A stretch of 64,000 bases of DNA from Thermohalobaculum sp039815685 (GCA_039815685.1 JBCBYV010000014.1:1-64000); one strand, 5' to 3'; shown: positions 1 through 8,886, counted from the stretch's first letter. Translations and numbers: made by a program. Notes: a model not told the origin generated them from the sequence alone.

Positions 1-58
1 CAACAGACGCAACTTCAGTCGGAGTTCTTCAAAAAATTACGCGCGCAAAACGTGTACA
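1..58. other. AT-rich edge segment, no gene assigned
   Basis: The first 60 bases contain 27 G or C (45 percent), much lower than the surrounding GC-rich DNA, and include a run of six A. The neighbouring reading frame stops as this composition begins. The segment could be the end of a mobile element or simply an intergenic AT-rich region; too little is visible to decide. Confidence 0.3.
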
Positions 59-547
59 TCAACCAACCCGCAAAATGAGGGCGGAGGGCGCCTCCTCGCG
101 TCTGTCGGACCCGAGCATTGGCGCCGCCCGGAGCGCTGCGCGCGCTGCAAAGACGACTGCGACTTCTGGATCATGCGCCCTTAACCAGTGCTCCACATCT
201 CCGCGGTCGGTGAAATCCTCCGGCGGCGGCGGGCGGAGCACCCGGTCGAAGGCGCTCTCGACGTCCTCTCGCCGCCGTTCAAGCTCGTCCTGGTCCAGCA
301 GCGCCCGGCGCAGGTCGAGCAGGCTCCCCTGCGCCTCGAAGGTTTCCAGCGCCTTGAGGTACCGCTGGCGGCGGGGGAGCGTTTCGGGGGCGATATCGGC
401 GAGGTCCTGGCCGAGCCCGAGTTTCAGCACCATCTCGAAGTCGCCCATATTGGGATAGAGCGACATCAGAAGCTCGAGCAGCGGCCCAAGGTCCAGCTTG
501 CGGCGGTCGGGTGGGGGCTCGAAATGGGGCGGGTCGCTGGGGGGCAT
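59..547 (-). CDS. EAD1-like (effector-associated/death-like) domain protein, possibly truncated
   Basis: The predicted product is 162 residues. Residues about 18-92 have the pattern of effector-associated domain 1: a helix (LLELLMSLYP), then GLGQDLADIAP, then a helix ending in EAQGSLLDL and a charged helix. EAD1 is a small all-helical adaptor domain linking components of prokaryotic conflict systems. The C-terminal part has an Ala-rich helix (AVVFAARAALRAAPML, from about residue 129) and ends soon after, at an AT-rich boundary, so the gene may have lost its 3' part. It lies 68 bp downstream of the glyoxalase II gene on the same strand. No strong Shine-Dalgarno precedes the ATG. The domain call is by eye from remembered family features; partner genes, if any, lie outside the window. 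Confidence 0.5.
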   Translation of the reverse strand: MPPSDPPHFEPPPDRRKLDLGPLLELLMSLYPNMGDFEMVLKLGLGQDLADIAPETLPRRQRYLKALETFEAQGSLLDLRRALLDQDELERRREDVESAFDRVLRPPPPEDFTDRGDVEHWLRAHDPEVAVVFAARAALRAAPMLGSDRREEAPSALILRVG

Positions 548-615
548 GCGGTAATCCGGTCAAGGCGAATGGTGGATCATCGCCCGGGGCGGCCCCTGCG
601 TCGAGCCCGAGGGCC

Positions 616-1377
616 TCAGAACCTGTCCTTGCGCTGGCGGATTTCGCTGAAGACCGCGCCTGGCTCTCCGCCCTCGAGGCCGAGGCTCGCGGCAACGCTC
701 AGGTCCACGGCACGGAGGAAGGGGTTGGTGGCCTTCTCCTCGGCCATGGTCGAGGGGACGATGGGGCTGCCCTCGGCATCCGCGGCCTCGATGCGCGCGA
801 TCCGGGCCTTGAGCGCTGCGTTATGGGGCTCGATCGAGAGCGCGAAGCGCCCGTTCGCCCGGCCATAGTTGTGGCCCGAATAGATCCGCGTCTCGTCCGG
901 CAGGGCCATCAGCCGCTGGAGGCTCGCCCACATCATCGGATGCGTGCCCTCGAAGACCCGCCCACAGCCGAGCGCCATCAGGCTGTCCGCCGTGAAGACC
1001 GCCCCCTCGCCGCGCAGCAGGAACGCGATATGCCCCACCGTGTGGCCCGAGACGTCGAGCACCTCGACCGAGGTCTCGCCGAGCGTGAAGCTCTCCCCAT
1101 CCGAAAGCTCGCGGTCGAGATCGGGCAGACGCGCGCGATCCTCCGTATTGCCGATGACCGCCGCGCCCTCGCGCAAGGCCGCCACGGCACTCGTATGGTC
1201 GTCATGATGATGCGTCACCCAGATCTGGGAGAGGGCCCAGCCCCGCGCCTCGAGCGCCGCCCGGATCGGCCGCTCCTCCGGCGCGTCGATCAGCGCGACC
1301 TTCCCCGAGCCCGCATCCCGCACGAGATAGGCATAGTTGTCCTCCCGGCAGGGGACGGTGACGATCTCGACGGGCAT
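616..1377 (-). CDS. gloB: Hydroxyacylglutathione hydrolase (glyoxalase II)
   Basis: The 253-residue product is a metallo-beta-lactamase-fold hydrolase that splits S-D-lactoylglutathione into lactate and glutathione in the cytosolic methylglyoxal pathway. The dinuclear-metal motif THHHDDH is at residues 55-61, followed by the later ligands GHTVGH and the GHNY motif typical of glyoxalase II; the length is usual for the family. The ATG at 1377 is preceded by GGAGAA at suitable spacing, so upstream in-frame codons were rejected. It is divergent from the methyltransferase gene at 1493, with about 115 bp between them for both promoters. Confidence 0.93.
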   Translation of the reverse strand: MPVEIVTVPCREDNYAYLVRDAGSGKVALIDAPEERPIRAALEARGWALSQIWVTHHHDDHTSAVAALREGAAVIGNTEDRARLPDLDRELSDGESFTLGETSVEVLDVSGHTVGHIAFLLRGEGAVFTADSLMALGCGRVFEGTHPMMWASLQRLMALPDETRIYSGHNYGRANGRFALSIEPHNAALKARIARIEAADAEGSPIVPSTMAEEKATNPFLRAVDLSVAASLGLEGGEPGAVFSEIRQRKDRF

Positions 1378-1492
1378 GGGGCTTCTCCGGGTTGGGCGTT
1401 CGGGTGCCGGACGGCGTGACGGGACGGTGCGGAGACAGTAGCTTCTCGGACGTAGGCGAACAGCCCCCGATGGGACCGGCAGTGGAGGGGTC

Positions 1493-2293
1493 ATGCATCT
1501 CGACGTGGTGGAGCTTCGGCGGTTCTACTATGCGACCCGGCTCGGCCGGCTGGTGCAGCAGGTTCTGACCGCGCGGCTGCGCGCGCTCTGGCCGTCGACA
1601 CAGGGGCAGTGCGTCGCGGGGTTCGGGTTCGCCGCCCCCTTCCTGCGCCCCTACCTGCCCGAAGCCGCCCGCGTGCTCTGCCTGATGCCCGCGCAGCAGG
1701 GCGTGGTGCCCTGGCCCGGCGAGGGGCCGAATGTCAGCACGCTGATCGAGGAGACGCTCTGGCCCGTCGCCGCCGACAGCGTGGACCGGCTGCTGGTGGT
1801 GCACGGGCTCGAGACCTGCGAGCGACCCCAGGCGCTCCTCTCAGAGATCTGGCGCGTGCTGACGCCGGGGGGGCGCGCGGTCTTCATGGTGCCGAACCGC
1901 GCAGGCCTGTGGGCTAGGCGCGAGGGGACGCCCTTCGGCTTCGGCCGCCCCTACACGACCGGGCAGCTCGAGCGCACGCTGGCCGACCAGCGCTTCGGGG
2001 CCGAGCGACATACAGGCGCGCTCTACATGCCGCCGAAGCATGACGGGTTCTGGTTCCGCCTCGCCCCGCCGATCGAGCGCCTCGGCACAAGGCTCGACCT
2101 CCAGCGCCTCGCGGGCGTCGTGCTCGTGGAGGCCACCAAGATGGTCTACATCACGCCGAAGAACGGCCTCCGCGAACGCGCCCGCCAACCCCTCCGCGTC
2201 CTCGAAGGTCTGGCCCCCCCAGTCCCCGCCCCCCCAAAACCAGCCACGGGGCGCGCGGTATTATGCGGCGGCGCCCACACCGGAGAACGCTAG
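1493..2293 (+). CDS. Class I SAM-dependent methyltransferase (Methyltransf_11-like)
   Basis: This 266-residue protein has a Rossmann-like methyltransferase core: a GFGFAAPF glycine-containing first loop near residues 43-50, a middle region LVVHGLETCERPQALLSEIWRVL, and a post-core LTPGGRAVFMVPN strand. The pattern fits Methyltransf_11. The substrate cannot be read from the sequence. It is transcribed divergently from gloB. Its stop codon TAG is the other strand of the metalloprotease stop, the two converging genes sharing the palindrome CTAG at 2290-2293. No signal peptide is seen, so the protein is probably cytosolic. Confidence 0.75.
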   Translation: MHLDVVELRRFYYATRLGRLVQQVLTARLRALWPSTQGQCVAGFGFAAPFLRPYLPEAARVLCLMPAQQGVVPWPGEGPNVSTLIEETLWPVAADSVDRLLVVHGLETCERPQALLSEIWRVLTPGGRAVFMVPNRAGLWARREGTPFGFGRPYTTGQLERTLADQRFGAERHTGALYMPPKHDGFWFRLAPPIERLGTRLDLQRLAGVVLVEATKMVYITPKNGLRERARQPLRVLEGLAPPVPAPPKPATGRAVLCGGAHTGER

Positions 2294-3729
2294 ATCATGT
2301 CATCCGGATCGGTCGCGAAGAAGAGGCCTTCGGGTGCCGCCGTTCGGACCGAGACCTCGTCGCTCCTCGCAAACGCGAGCAGTGCCTGGGACCGGGTCAC
2401 GCCATCGGCCAGCCGCCCCTGCCAGAATGCGACACCGTCCGGATCGCCTGACGAGCCTCGGAGATTGGCGTAGAGGGCTTCTAGGAACGCTAGATCGCTC
2501 TCATCCGCCACTGAGGCTAGAAACTCGTTGCTGTTGACGAAGAGAGTGGCCATCGCATCGATCGAGAGCCCGTCGGCAAGGCGGTTCTGCCAGAAGAGAA
2601 TGCCTGCATCTGGCGCTCGCCCAAGCGCGATGAAGTAAAGCCCAGAGATCGAGAACAGCTCTTCGCCGGGAAGTGCCAGAACCCCATCGTCAAACACAAT
2701 CCGCTCGGTATTGATGAGCGTTGCACCTGCCTCTCCCGCGACCACGACCGTGTCAGCGAAGACGATCCCATCGGGCGCGTAGACAGATGCGATCCTCGCC
2801 GTGTCAAAGCCGGCGCCACCGTCTAGCACGTCGCCGCCTCCCTCGCCGGAGAACCAGTCGTTGCCGCCACCGCCCTCCATTCGCTCGGCCCCCGCAGTGC
2901 CCTCGAGCCGGTTGCCAAGGGCATTGCCGATGACGGTCACAGGATCGGGGGTATAGACGAGCGAGAGATCGCGCTCACCTTCAGGCAGATTGTAGACCAA
3001 GGGCCCGTCGTCCTGGGCGCCATAGATCTCGCGAATGATGTTCAGATCTGGCTGGTTGAGGGTCGTCTGAGACTGCAGGCGTCCCGCAAACATGATGGAG
3101 AAAGTGTTGTTGGTGTGCCCAAGGCCGAGAGCGTGCCCGAGCTCGTGCAGGACAAGGTCGAGATAATTCGCTTCGTCGAAACGCAATTCCGAAAAGTCGC
3201 TGATCACGACGTTCCCGCCGGTCTCGGTCGGATTGGGGAAGTACGCCACGCCGATGCGCTCGTAGCTCGTGGGCTGCCCGTGCAGAACGCGAATATTGCC
3301 AACCGGCCCCTCGGTGCTGCCGACGCCGCTATCCTCGACCTGGATAAACTCGATATTGGCAGCAGCCGACCAGATCGCGAAGGCTTCGCGGATCACGGCC
3401 TCGACGTCGAAACTGTAGACATCATCTGGGTCGAATGTCGTGCTGAACCGGGTGAAATCGGAGATATCGACGCCGGCATCGGCGATGCTCCAGGTCACCA
3501 CACCGCCAGTAGTGCCGAGTTCGCCCTCGCCCCATTTCCGCCCAGGCAAAAAGTAGCCTGTGCGGCTATCGAGCCCGTCAATCTCGAAGTTGGTGGCGAC
3601 AGGAGAAGCGCCCGTCTGGAGTTCTGCAGCAACGCCAGCCGTCGAGCTGTGCGTTGAGCCGGCCGGGCCGTGCGCGGCCGATTTCTCGAAATCGCAGATC
3701 CCGCCCGCCATCGAGCAAATGCCACACAT
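2290..3729 (-). CDS. Matrixin-type zinc metalloprotease with RTX-like linker and DUF4214 domain
   Basis: Counting from an upstream ATG at 3744, the zinc site HELGHALGLGH is at residues 200-210 with a Met-turn (SIMF) near 218, as in M10 metalloproteases. An acidic Gly/Asp segment (GGGGNDWFSGEGGGDVLDGG, about 291-310) resembles RTX calcium-binding repeats. The C-terminal part, from about 365, has two helical units with FWQNRLADG and FWQGRLADG, the DUF4214 hallmark. The start at 3729 (MCGIC, 479 aa) is preferred because GGAGG lies about 8 nt upstream, and the ATG at 3744 overlaps that GGAGG. There is no classical signal peptide; RTX-type proteins usually leave by type I secretion, which is an inference here. 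No type I exporter gene is nearby. Convergent with the methyltransferase. Confidence 0.82.
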   Translation of the reverse strand: MCGICSMAGGICDFEKSAAHGPAGSTHSSTAGVAAELQTGASPVATNFEIDGLDSRTGYFLPGRKWGEGELGTTGGVVTWSIADAGVDISDFTRFSTTFDPDDVYSFDVEAVIREAFAIWSAAANIEFIQVEDSGVGSTEGPVGNIRVLHGQPTSYERIGVAYFPNPTETGGNVVISDFSELRFDEANYLDLVLHELGHALGLGHTNNTFSIMFAGRLQSQTTLNQPDLNIIREIYGAQDDGPLVYNLPEGERDLSLVYTPDPVTVIGNALGNRLEGTAGAERMEGGGGNDWFSGEGGGDVLDGGAGFDTARIASVYAPDGIVFADTVVVAGEAGATLINTERIVFDDGVLALPGEELFSISGLYFIALGRAPDAGILFWQNRLADGLSIDAMATLFVNSNEFLASVADESDLAFLEALYANLRGSSGDPDGVAFWQGRLADGVTRSQALLAFARSDEVSVRTAAPEGLFFATDPDDMI

Positions 3730-3866
3730 CCGAGATGCCTCCATACAGCAATCTTGGCGTGGAAGCCTATCTCAGAATTCAGCGTTGCGCATAGCTACCG
3801 CTAAACCCTCGGGGCAATTGTGACTGAGCCAGCGCCTGCGCGCAGGCCCAGATCCAGCGTTCTTGG

Positions 3867-5192
3867 CTACTCACTGGTGAAGAGGTTGCCCCAGGCGCTG
3901 CGGAGGGCGCGTTCGCTGAGTTCCGGCGGACTGCCCTTGTATTGGGCGAGGGCGCGGGCCTGATCGCAGAAAAAGCGGGCGTGGAAGGCCTGGAACTTCA
4001 CCTTGTCGCGATCGTAGAGCTCGAACAGCATGAAGGCGACCTTCTCCTCGTCAACTTCCATGCCGAAGCGCGCGGCGGTCGAGACCAGGATCTTCAGGAA
4101 CGTCTCCTGATCAGGGCTGTCGATCAGGATCTTGTAGCGCAGACGGCGAAGGGCCGCGTCGTCCACCAGCTTCTTGGGCGGGATGTTCGTGGAGAACACC
4201 ACCAGCGCATCGAAGGGCACCTGGAATTTCCGGCCCGACTGGAGTGCCAGGAAGTCCACGCCTTCCTCGAGCGGGACGATGAGCCGGTTCATGATCTGCT
4301 GCGGCGTCTCGCGCTGACGGCCGAAATCGTCCACCACCAGCACGCCGCCCGAAGCCTTGAGCTGGATCGGCGCCTCGTAGGTGCGTGCAACCGGGTTGAA
4401 GGAGAGATCGAGCATGTCGAGCGTGAGCTCACCGCCCGTCGTGATCGAGGGGCGCGCACAGGCGATGTAGCGCTGATCGAAGGGGCGTTCGCGACGGATC
4501 CCATCGCCCTGGAAGTCGCCCATCGTGTTCATCTCGAGCGCTTCATGCACCGTCGGATCGTAGACCACGAGCACCTGGCGTTCGACGATGAGCGCGTGTG
4601 GGATGAAGATGTGGTCCCGGAACGCCACCGTGACGGCGTTCGATATCGACGACTTACCGTTGCCCGGCGGGCCGTAAAGCAGAATGGCTGAGAACGAGTT
4701 GATCGCCGGGCCGAGGCTGTCATAGAGCTGGTCGGGCAGCACGAGACCGTTGAAGACCTCGCGCAGCGTCTCCTCGGAAAGCCGCTCGGAACGAATGGTC
4801 TGCGCTCGCACCTGTTCGCCGAACGCCTCGATCGTGATCGGCGCCGGGCCGACATATTCGGACTGTTGGAGGGCCGATAGCGCCCATTCCCGGCCCTTGG
4901 AGGTCAGCGCATAACGCATCTCGGCCCGCATCGAGGCGCCGAGCTGGCCCAGGGTCTCGATGAGCTTCCCTTCCTTCGCCGAATGGAGAAGTCGCTCGAT
5001 GATCGGCACGGGCAGGCGCATCGCAGCGCTCATCTGCGTCGAGCGCTCGAGCCCCTGGCGGTAAATCGTCTTGCAGAGGAGATCGACCAGAAAGCCCTCT
5101 TCGAGCCCGGTCTCCTCCACACTGCGCGGTGCCTTGGGCGCGGGTATGACCCGGACCTGCGGCTGCTCCTGAACCTCCGCGGCAATGTTCAT
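3867..5192 (-). CDS. AAA+ ATPase with N-terminal winged-helix-like region
   Basis: The product is 441 residues. The N-terminal 100 or so look helical and winged-helix-like (IYRQGLERSTQMSAAMRLP...YALTSKGREWAL). The AAA module has Walker A YGPPGNGKSS, Walker B GGVLVVDDFG, a sensor-1 stretch VVFSTNIPP and an arginine cluster DAALRRLRYK. The ATG at 5192 has a GGAGGGGG ribosome site 9-10 nt upstream; longer in-frame extension to 5699 was rejected because it overlaps the hisC start region and is low-quality coding. The family is MoxR/RarA-like in the broad sense, but no VWA or other MoxR partner is adjacent, so its client is unknown. It is divergent from hisC across 429 bp. Confidence 0.7.
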   Translation of the reverse strand: MNIAAEVQEQPQVRVIPAPKAPRSVEETGLEEGFLVDLLCKTIYRQGLERSTQMSAAMRLPVPIIERLLHSAKEGKLIETLGQLGASMRAEMRYALTSKGREWALSALQQSEYVGPAPITIEAFGEQVRAQTIRSERLSEETLREVFNGLVLPDQLYDSLGPAINSFSAILLYGPPGNGKSSISNAVTVAFRDHIFIPHALIVERQVLVVYDPTVHEALEMNTMGDFQGDGIRRERPFDQRYIACARPSITTGGELTLDMLDLSFNPVARTYEAPIQLKASGGVLVVDDFGRQRETPQQIMNRLIVPLEEGVDFLALQSGRKFQVPFDALVVFSTNIPPKKLVDDAALRRLRYKILIDSPDQETFLKILVSTAARFGMEVDEEKVAFMLFELYDRDKVKFQAFHARFFCDQARALAQYKGSPPELSERALRSAWGNLFTSE

Positions 5193-5621
5193 AAACTCTC
5201 TCCCCCTCCGGCGACGCCGTCCTTCCCCAAGGACCCCCGGCGTCCCTAACAGCGTCGCATCGACGACTGGCTCAGCCGCCCTGTTGTGCCGCAACCAGCC
5301 CGTCGGCGTCGTGGTCGGCCGTTCCCGATACTCGAACGCCGAAGACAGCAACAGCTGTTCCCCGGCTGGAGACCGCTTACCTGCGCCTGAACCTCTGACG
5401 ACACCTTTCATGATCGTTACCCACGCATTGTGAAGAGAGTAAGGAATAACCGGGCAAGAATGCCACAATCTGTGGTTGACGCCTAGCGATCGCGCATCCT
5501 GGCGGCGAGCAGGGCCCCGCAGAAGCGGCAGACGGGGAGCGGCACCGCGCCCCTTCCCCGGTGGCGCCATCCGCGCTAGGCAGCGCGCTCTTGCCGGAAT
5601 GCAAGCATTCGGAGCGCCAGG
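5193..5621. other. Divergent intergenic region between the AAA+ ATPase and hisC
   Basis: About 430 bp with no convincing gene. It must hold both divergent promoters. Two small palindromes are visible, AACAGCTGTT at 5350-5359 and CCACA-ATC-TGTGG at 5463-5475, the second directly followed by TTGACG on the plus strand (a possible -35 element for hisC). I could not identify a clear -10 box. Confidence 0.4.
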
Positions 5622-6782
5622 ATGAGCAGAGAGACGCAGCAAGCCCCAGGTATCGACGCCAGCGCAGTCGCCAGCACGGCCGTGAGTGCCATGGACCATC
5701 CGACGATCCGCCCGCGACCCGGCGTGCTCGACATCTCACCCTATGTGGGCGGTGCCTCGAAGGCGGCAGGCGCCAACAGGACGACCAAGCTCAGCTCCAA
5801 CGAGAACCCGTACGGTCCGTCACCGAAGGCACTCGAGGCGGCGAAGGCATCTCTCGACCACATGGAGAGCTATCCCGATGGCGGAGCGCTCGCGCTCCGT
5901 GAGGCGATTGCCGCAGCTCACGGAATCGAGATGGATCGCATCGTCTGCGGCGCCGGCAGCGACGAGTTGATCGCACTCCTCTGCAAGGCCTATGCGGGCG
6001 AGGGCGACGAGGTGCTCGCCTCGGAGAACGGCTTCCTAATGTACCGCCTCTCCACTCTGGCGGCTGGCGGGCAGTACGTCACCGCGCCGGAACATGGGCT
6101 GACGACGGATATCGACGCGATGATCGCGGCACTGACGCCGGCGACCCGGCTCGTGTTTCTGGCAGACCCGAACAACCCCACGGGCACGATGGTCGGGGCG
6201 GCGGAGGTCGCGCGGCTGGCCGACGCCCTGCCCGACGGTGCGCTCCTGGTGATCGACGCGGCCTATGCCGAGTATGTGCGCGAGGATGGGGAGGATGGCG
6301 GCATCGCCCTCGTGCGGGACCGCGACAACGTAGTGATGACGCGGACCTTCTCGAAGATCCACGGACTGGCAGCCCTTCGCCTAGGCTGGGCATACGGCCC
6401 GGCGCATGTCATCGATGTGCTGAACCGGGTGCGCGGGCCCTTCAACGTGACGGTGCCCGCGATCGTGGCTGGGACGGCTGCCGTTGCCGACCGCGACTGG
6501 GTCGAGCGTTGCGCCGTCGCGAACGAAGCGTGGCGCGAGTGGCTCGCCCGGGCGCTCGAGAAGGCCGGCTTCACCGTCGTGCCGAGCCGGGCGAACTTCC
6601 TGCTGGTTGAGGCGGGCGCCCGGGTCGATGCCTTCGACACGGCACTCAAGGCCCGCGGCTTCGTGGTCCGGCGCATGGAGGGCTACGGCCTGCCGCAGCA
6701 TCTTCGCATCACGGTCGGTGACGAAGCGGCCTGCCGGGGCGTGGCGGAGGTCGCCGCGAACCTCTGCATCGCGGCCCCATGA
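5622..6782 (+). CDS. hisC: Histidinol-phosphate aminotransferase
   Basis: A 386-residue class I/II PLP aminotransferase that converts imidazole-acetol phosphate to histidinol phosphate in histidine synthesis; paralogues of this type also transaminate aromatic keto acids or prephenate. Visible motifs are SSNENPYGPSP, DPNNPTGT (residues 182-189) and the PLP lysine in RTFSKIHGLAALRLGW (Lys245). A GGAG lies 9 nt before the ATG at 5622; an alternative ATG at 5691 would remove a poorly conserved leader of 23 residues. Its stop overlaps the tyrC start (ATGA), so the two are translationally coupled, and pairing with prephenate dehydrogenase argues for a role in tyrosine/phenylalanine supply as well as histidine. 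Confidence 0.92.
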   Translation: MSRETQQAPGIDASAVASTAVSAMDHPTIRPRPGVLDISPYVGGASKAAGANRTTKLSSNENPYGPSPKALEAAKASLDHMESYPDGGALALREAIAAAHGIEMDRIVCGAGSDELIALLCKAYAGEGDEVLASENGFLMYRLSTLAAGGQYVTAPEHGLTTDIDAMIAALTPATRLVFLADPNNPTGTMVGAAEVARLADALPDGALLVIDAAYAEYVREDGEDGGIALVRDRDNVVMTRTFSKIHGLAALRLGWAYGPAHVIDVLNRVRGPFNVTVPAIVAGTAAVADRDWVERCAVANEAWREWLARALEKAGFTVVPSRANFLLVEAGARVDAFDTALKARGFVVRRMEGYGLPQHLRITVGDEAACRGVAEVAANLCIAAP

Positions 6783-7771
6783 CCGATGCCGCCGCCTTCC
6801 GGCCGCCGTTCCAGCGGCTGGCGCTGATCGGCCTGGGCCTGATCGGCTCGTCCATCGCGCATGCCGCGCGGCGGGCGGGTGCCGCGCGGGAGGTCGTGGG
6901 ATACGCGCGTTCCGAGGCGACCCGCGCGACCGTCCGGCGCCTCGGCTTCTGCGATCACGTGGCCGAGAGTGCCGCTGAAGCCGTTACCGGGGCTGACTGC
7001 GTCATCGTCTCCGTCCCCGTCGGTGCGTCGGAGGCGGTGGCGAAGGAGATCTCGCCGTCCCTCGCCCCCGGCGCGATCCTGACGGATGTGGGCTCGGTCA
7101 AGGCGGCGGTCGTCGCTGCGATTGCCCCGCATGTGCCTGCGAGCGTGCATTTCGTGCCCGGCCATCCGCTCGCCGGGACCGAGCATTCGGGGCCTGACTC
7201 CGGGTTCGCGGCGCTCTTCGACAATCGCTGGGTGATCCTGACGCCCGGCGACGGCGACGACCCCGCACCCGTCGCCCGACTTACCACGTTCTGGCAAGCG
7301 CTGGGCGCCATGGTCACGGAGATGACGCCCGAGCACCATGATCTGGTCCTCGCCGTCACCAGCCACGTGCCCCACGCCATCGCCTACACCATGGTCGGCG
7401 TGGCGGACGACCTCGCCCGCGTCACGGACTCGGAGGTGGTGAAGTTCTCCGCCGCCGGGTTCCGGGACTTCACGCGCATCGCCGCCTCCGACCCTGTCAT
7501 GTGGCGCGACGTCTTCCTCAACAACCGAGAGGCGACGCTCGATATCCTCGGCCGCTTCACCGAGGAACTCTACGAGCTGCGCCGCGCGATCCGCACCGAG
7601 GACGCGCAATGGCTTGAGGACTACTTCACCCGGACGCGCGCCATTCGCCGCTCGATCATCGAGGCCGGTCAGGACACCGCAGCCCCCGATTTCGGCCGCG
7701 GCGCGGCAGCACCGAGGGCAGAGGCCGAGCCGCCCGCTGAACCTGCGGCGCAGGCTGCCCGGCGAGGCTGA
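6779..7771 (+). CDS. tyrC: Prephenate/arogenate dehydrogenase
   Basis: The 330-residue protein begins with an NAD(P)-binding GLGLIGSSIAHAARR motif (residues 17-31), followed by VPVGASE and DVGSVKAAV, then HFVPGHPLAGTEHSG, all typical of the TyrA/TyrC family. It oxidatively decarboxylates prephenate or arogenate on the way to tyrosine. No chorismate mutase or ACT domain is fused, so it is the monofunctional form. The ATG overlaps the hisC stop by 4 bp. The last 40 residues are Ala/Pro-rich and probably disordered. Convergent with the DUF2125 gene, with only 11 bp between them. Confidence 0.92.
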   Translation: MTDAAAFRPPFQRLALIGLGLIGSSIAHAARRAGAAREVVGYARSEATRATVRRLGFCDHVAESAAEAVTGADCVIVSVPVGASEAVAKEISPSLAPGAILTDVGSVKAAVVAAIAPHVPASVHFVPGHPLAGTEHSGPDSGFAALFDNRWVILTPGDGDDPAPVARLTTFWQALGAMVTEMTPEHHDLVLAVTSHVPHAIAYTMVGVADDLARVTDSEVVKFSAAGFRDFTRIAASDPVMWRDVFLNNREATLDILGRFTEELYELRRAIRTEDAQWLEDYFTRTRAIRRSIIEAGQDTAAPDFGRGAAAPRAEAEPPAEPAAQAARRG

Positions 7772-7782
7772 CGCCCGCCCGC

Positions 7783-8796
7783 TCAACCCGTCGGTGAACG
7801 TTTCGGCAGGAGGCGGGGTGCGTTGCCAATGGCAATCGGTCCGATGCGCACGGCTCCCCCGGAGAAGCCGAGCGTGATCGAGAGCTTGTCGCGGCCGCCA
7901 AGGAGCGCTGCGAAGCCGAGCGCGCGCGACACTGCCTCCCCCATCCTCGGGTCGAGCGCGCCGGCATCCACGAGGCCCTCAAGGAGGCGCTGCCAATCCT
8001 CCGCCTCGATATCGAGGCTGCCTTCGGCAAGACCATCCGCATCTGCATCGAGCCGTCCGCGCGCGGCCAGCACCGCGGAGCCGAGCGCCAGCCGCCCCTC
8101 CCGGATCACCAGCGTGCGGGCGCCCACAACACCGGTCTCCACCACGTCGAGATCGAGCGGCCGGTCCGTCACCACCTGTCCGTCGAAGCGGAGCGCCCCC
8201 TCCCCCGCCATGCCGAGCCGGCCGAGCAGGCGCTCCGGCAGCCGCACGGCTTCCGCGGTCAGATCGAGGCTGTAGGTATTCTCGGGCGCGCCGTCCGTGC
8301 GCCGCGCGATGTCGATCGCTACCCGCTCAGCGCCGGCCCGCCAGCCCTCGCGCCCCTCCATCTCCAGCGCTGCGATATGGAGGCCTAGGGCACGCAAAGG
8401 GAGCGAGACGCCGGGCACGACCGAGAGGAGACCCTCGAAACGCTCGCTCGCGACCTTTACACGGGTCTGGGGCACGGCGAAGTCCTGCGCATCTGGCAGT
8501 CGGAAGGCGATGTTGGTGGGGTCCCATGCAGGGCTTGCCGCCTCTAGGAAAGCAGCCTGCCAGGCCCAGCCGGCGGCTGGGTCGGCAAGCGCCGGTCCCT
8601 CGATCCGACGGGCGAAGTCGAGCGGGAAGCCCTCGACGGAAACCTCCCCCTCCGCCTGCCACCCTTCGGCCGCGCGGGCCTCGAGCCAGCCCTCCAGAGC
8701 TGCCTCCTGCCCGGCGGCCGCCGCGAACCACCAGCCGAGCCAGCCGAGCCCCGCCGCGAGCACGATACCCGCGAACCACTTTGCGATGCGTCCCAT
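7783..8796 (-). CDS. DUF2125 family membrane-anchored protein
   Basis: This 337-residue protein starts with an uncleaved-looking transmembrane anchor (FAGIVLAAGLGWLGWWFAAAA) followed by a periplasmic beta-rich region containing EVSVEGFPLDFARRIEGPAL, the recognisable DUF2125 opening. The function of DUF2125 is not established. The start at 8796 (MGRIAKWF) is chosen because GGAG lies about 8 nt upstream inside the preceding in-frame ATG at 8808. The neighbours tyrC and chaC are common companions of DUF2125 genes in Rhodobacterales (from memory). The C-terminal repeats of GSLDIEAEDW-like strands suggest a beta-layer fold. Confidence 0.78.
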   Translation of the reverse strand: MGRIAKWFAGIVLAAGLGWLGWWFAAAAGQEAALEGWLEARAAEGWQAEGEVSVEGFPLDFARRIEGPALADPAAGWAWQAAFLEAASPAWDPTNIAFRLPDAQDFAVPQTRVKVASERFEGLLSVVPGVSLPLRALGLHIAALEMEGREGWRAGAERVAIDIARRTDGAPENTYSLDLTAEAVRLPERLLGRLGMAGEGALRFDGQVVTDRPLDLDVVETGVVGARTLVIREGRLALGSAVLAARGRLDADADGLAEGSLDIEAEDWQRLLEGLVDAGALDPRMGEAVSRALGFAALLGGRDKLSITLGFSGGAVRIGPIAIGNAPRLLPKRSPTG

Positions 8797-8886
8797 GCCG
8801 GGCTCCATGCTGCCGCGTCGTCCGCGCCCGGCGACCGTTGGCCTGCGCGCTCCCCATGGGTATAGGAGCGCCCGGGAGGGCGCGCC

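Noticed and set aside
5193..5699. Long in-frame N-terminal extension of the AAA+ ATPase
   Set aside because: The ribosome site GGAGGGGG fixes the start at 5192, and the extension overlaps the hisC start region with no recognisable domain.
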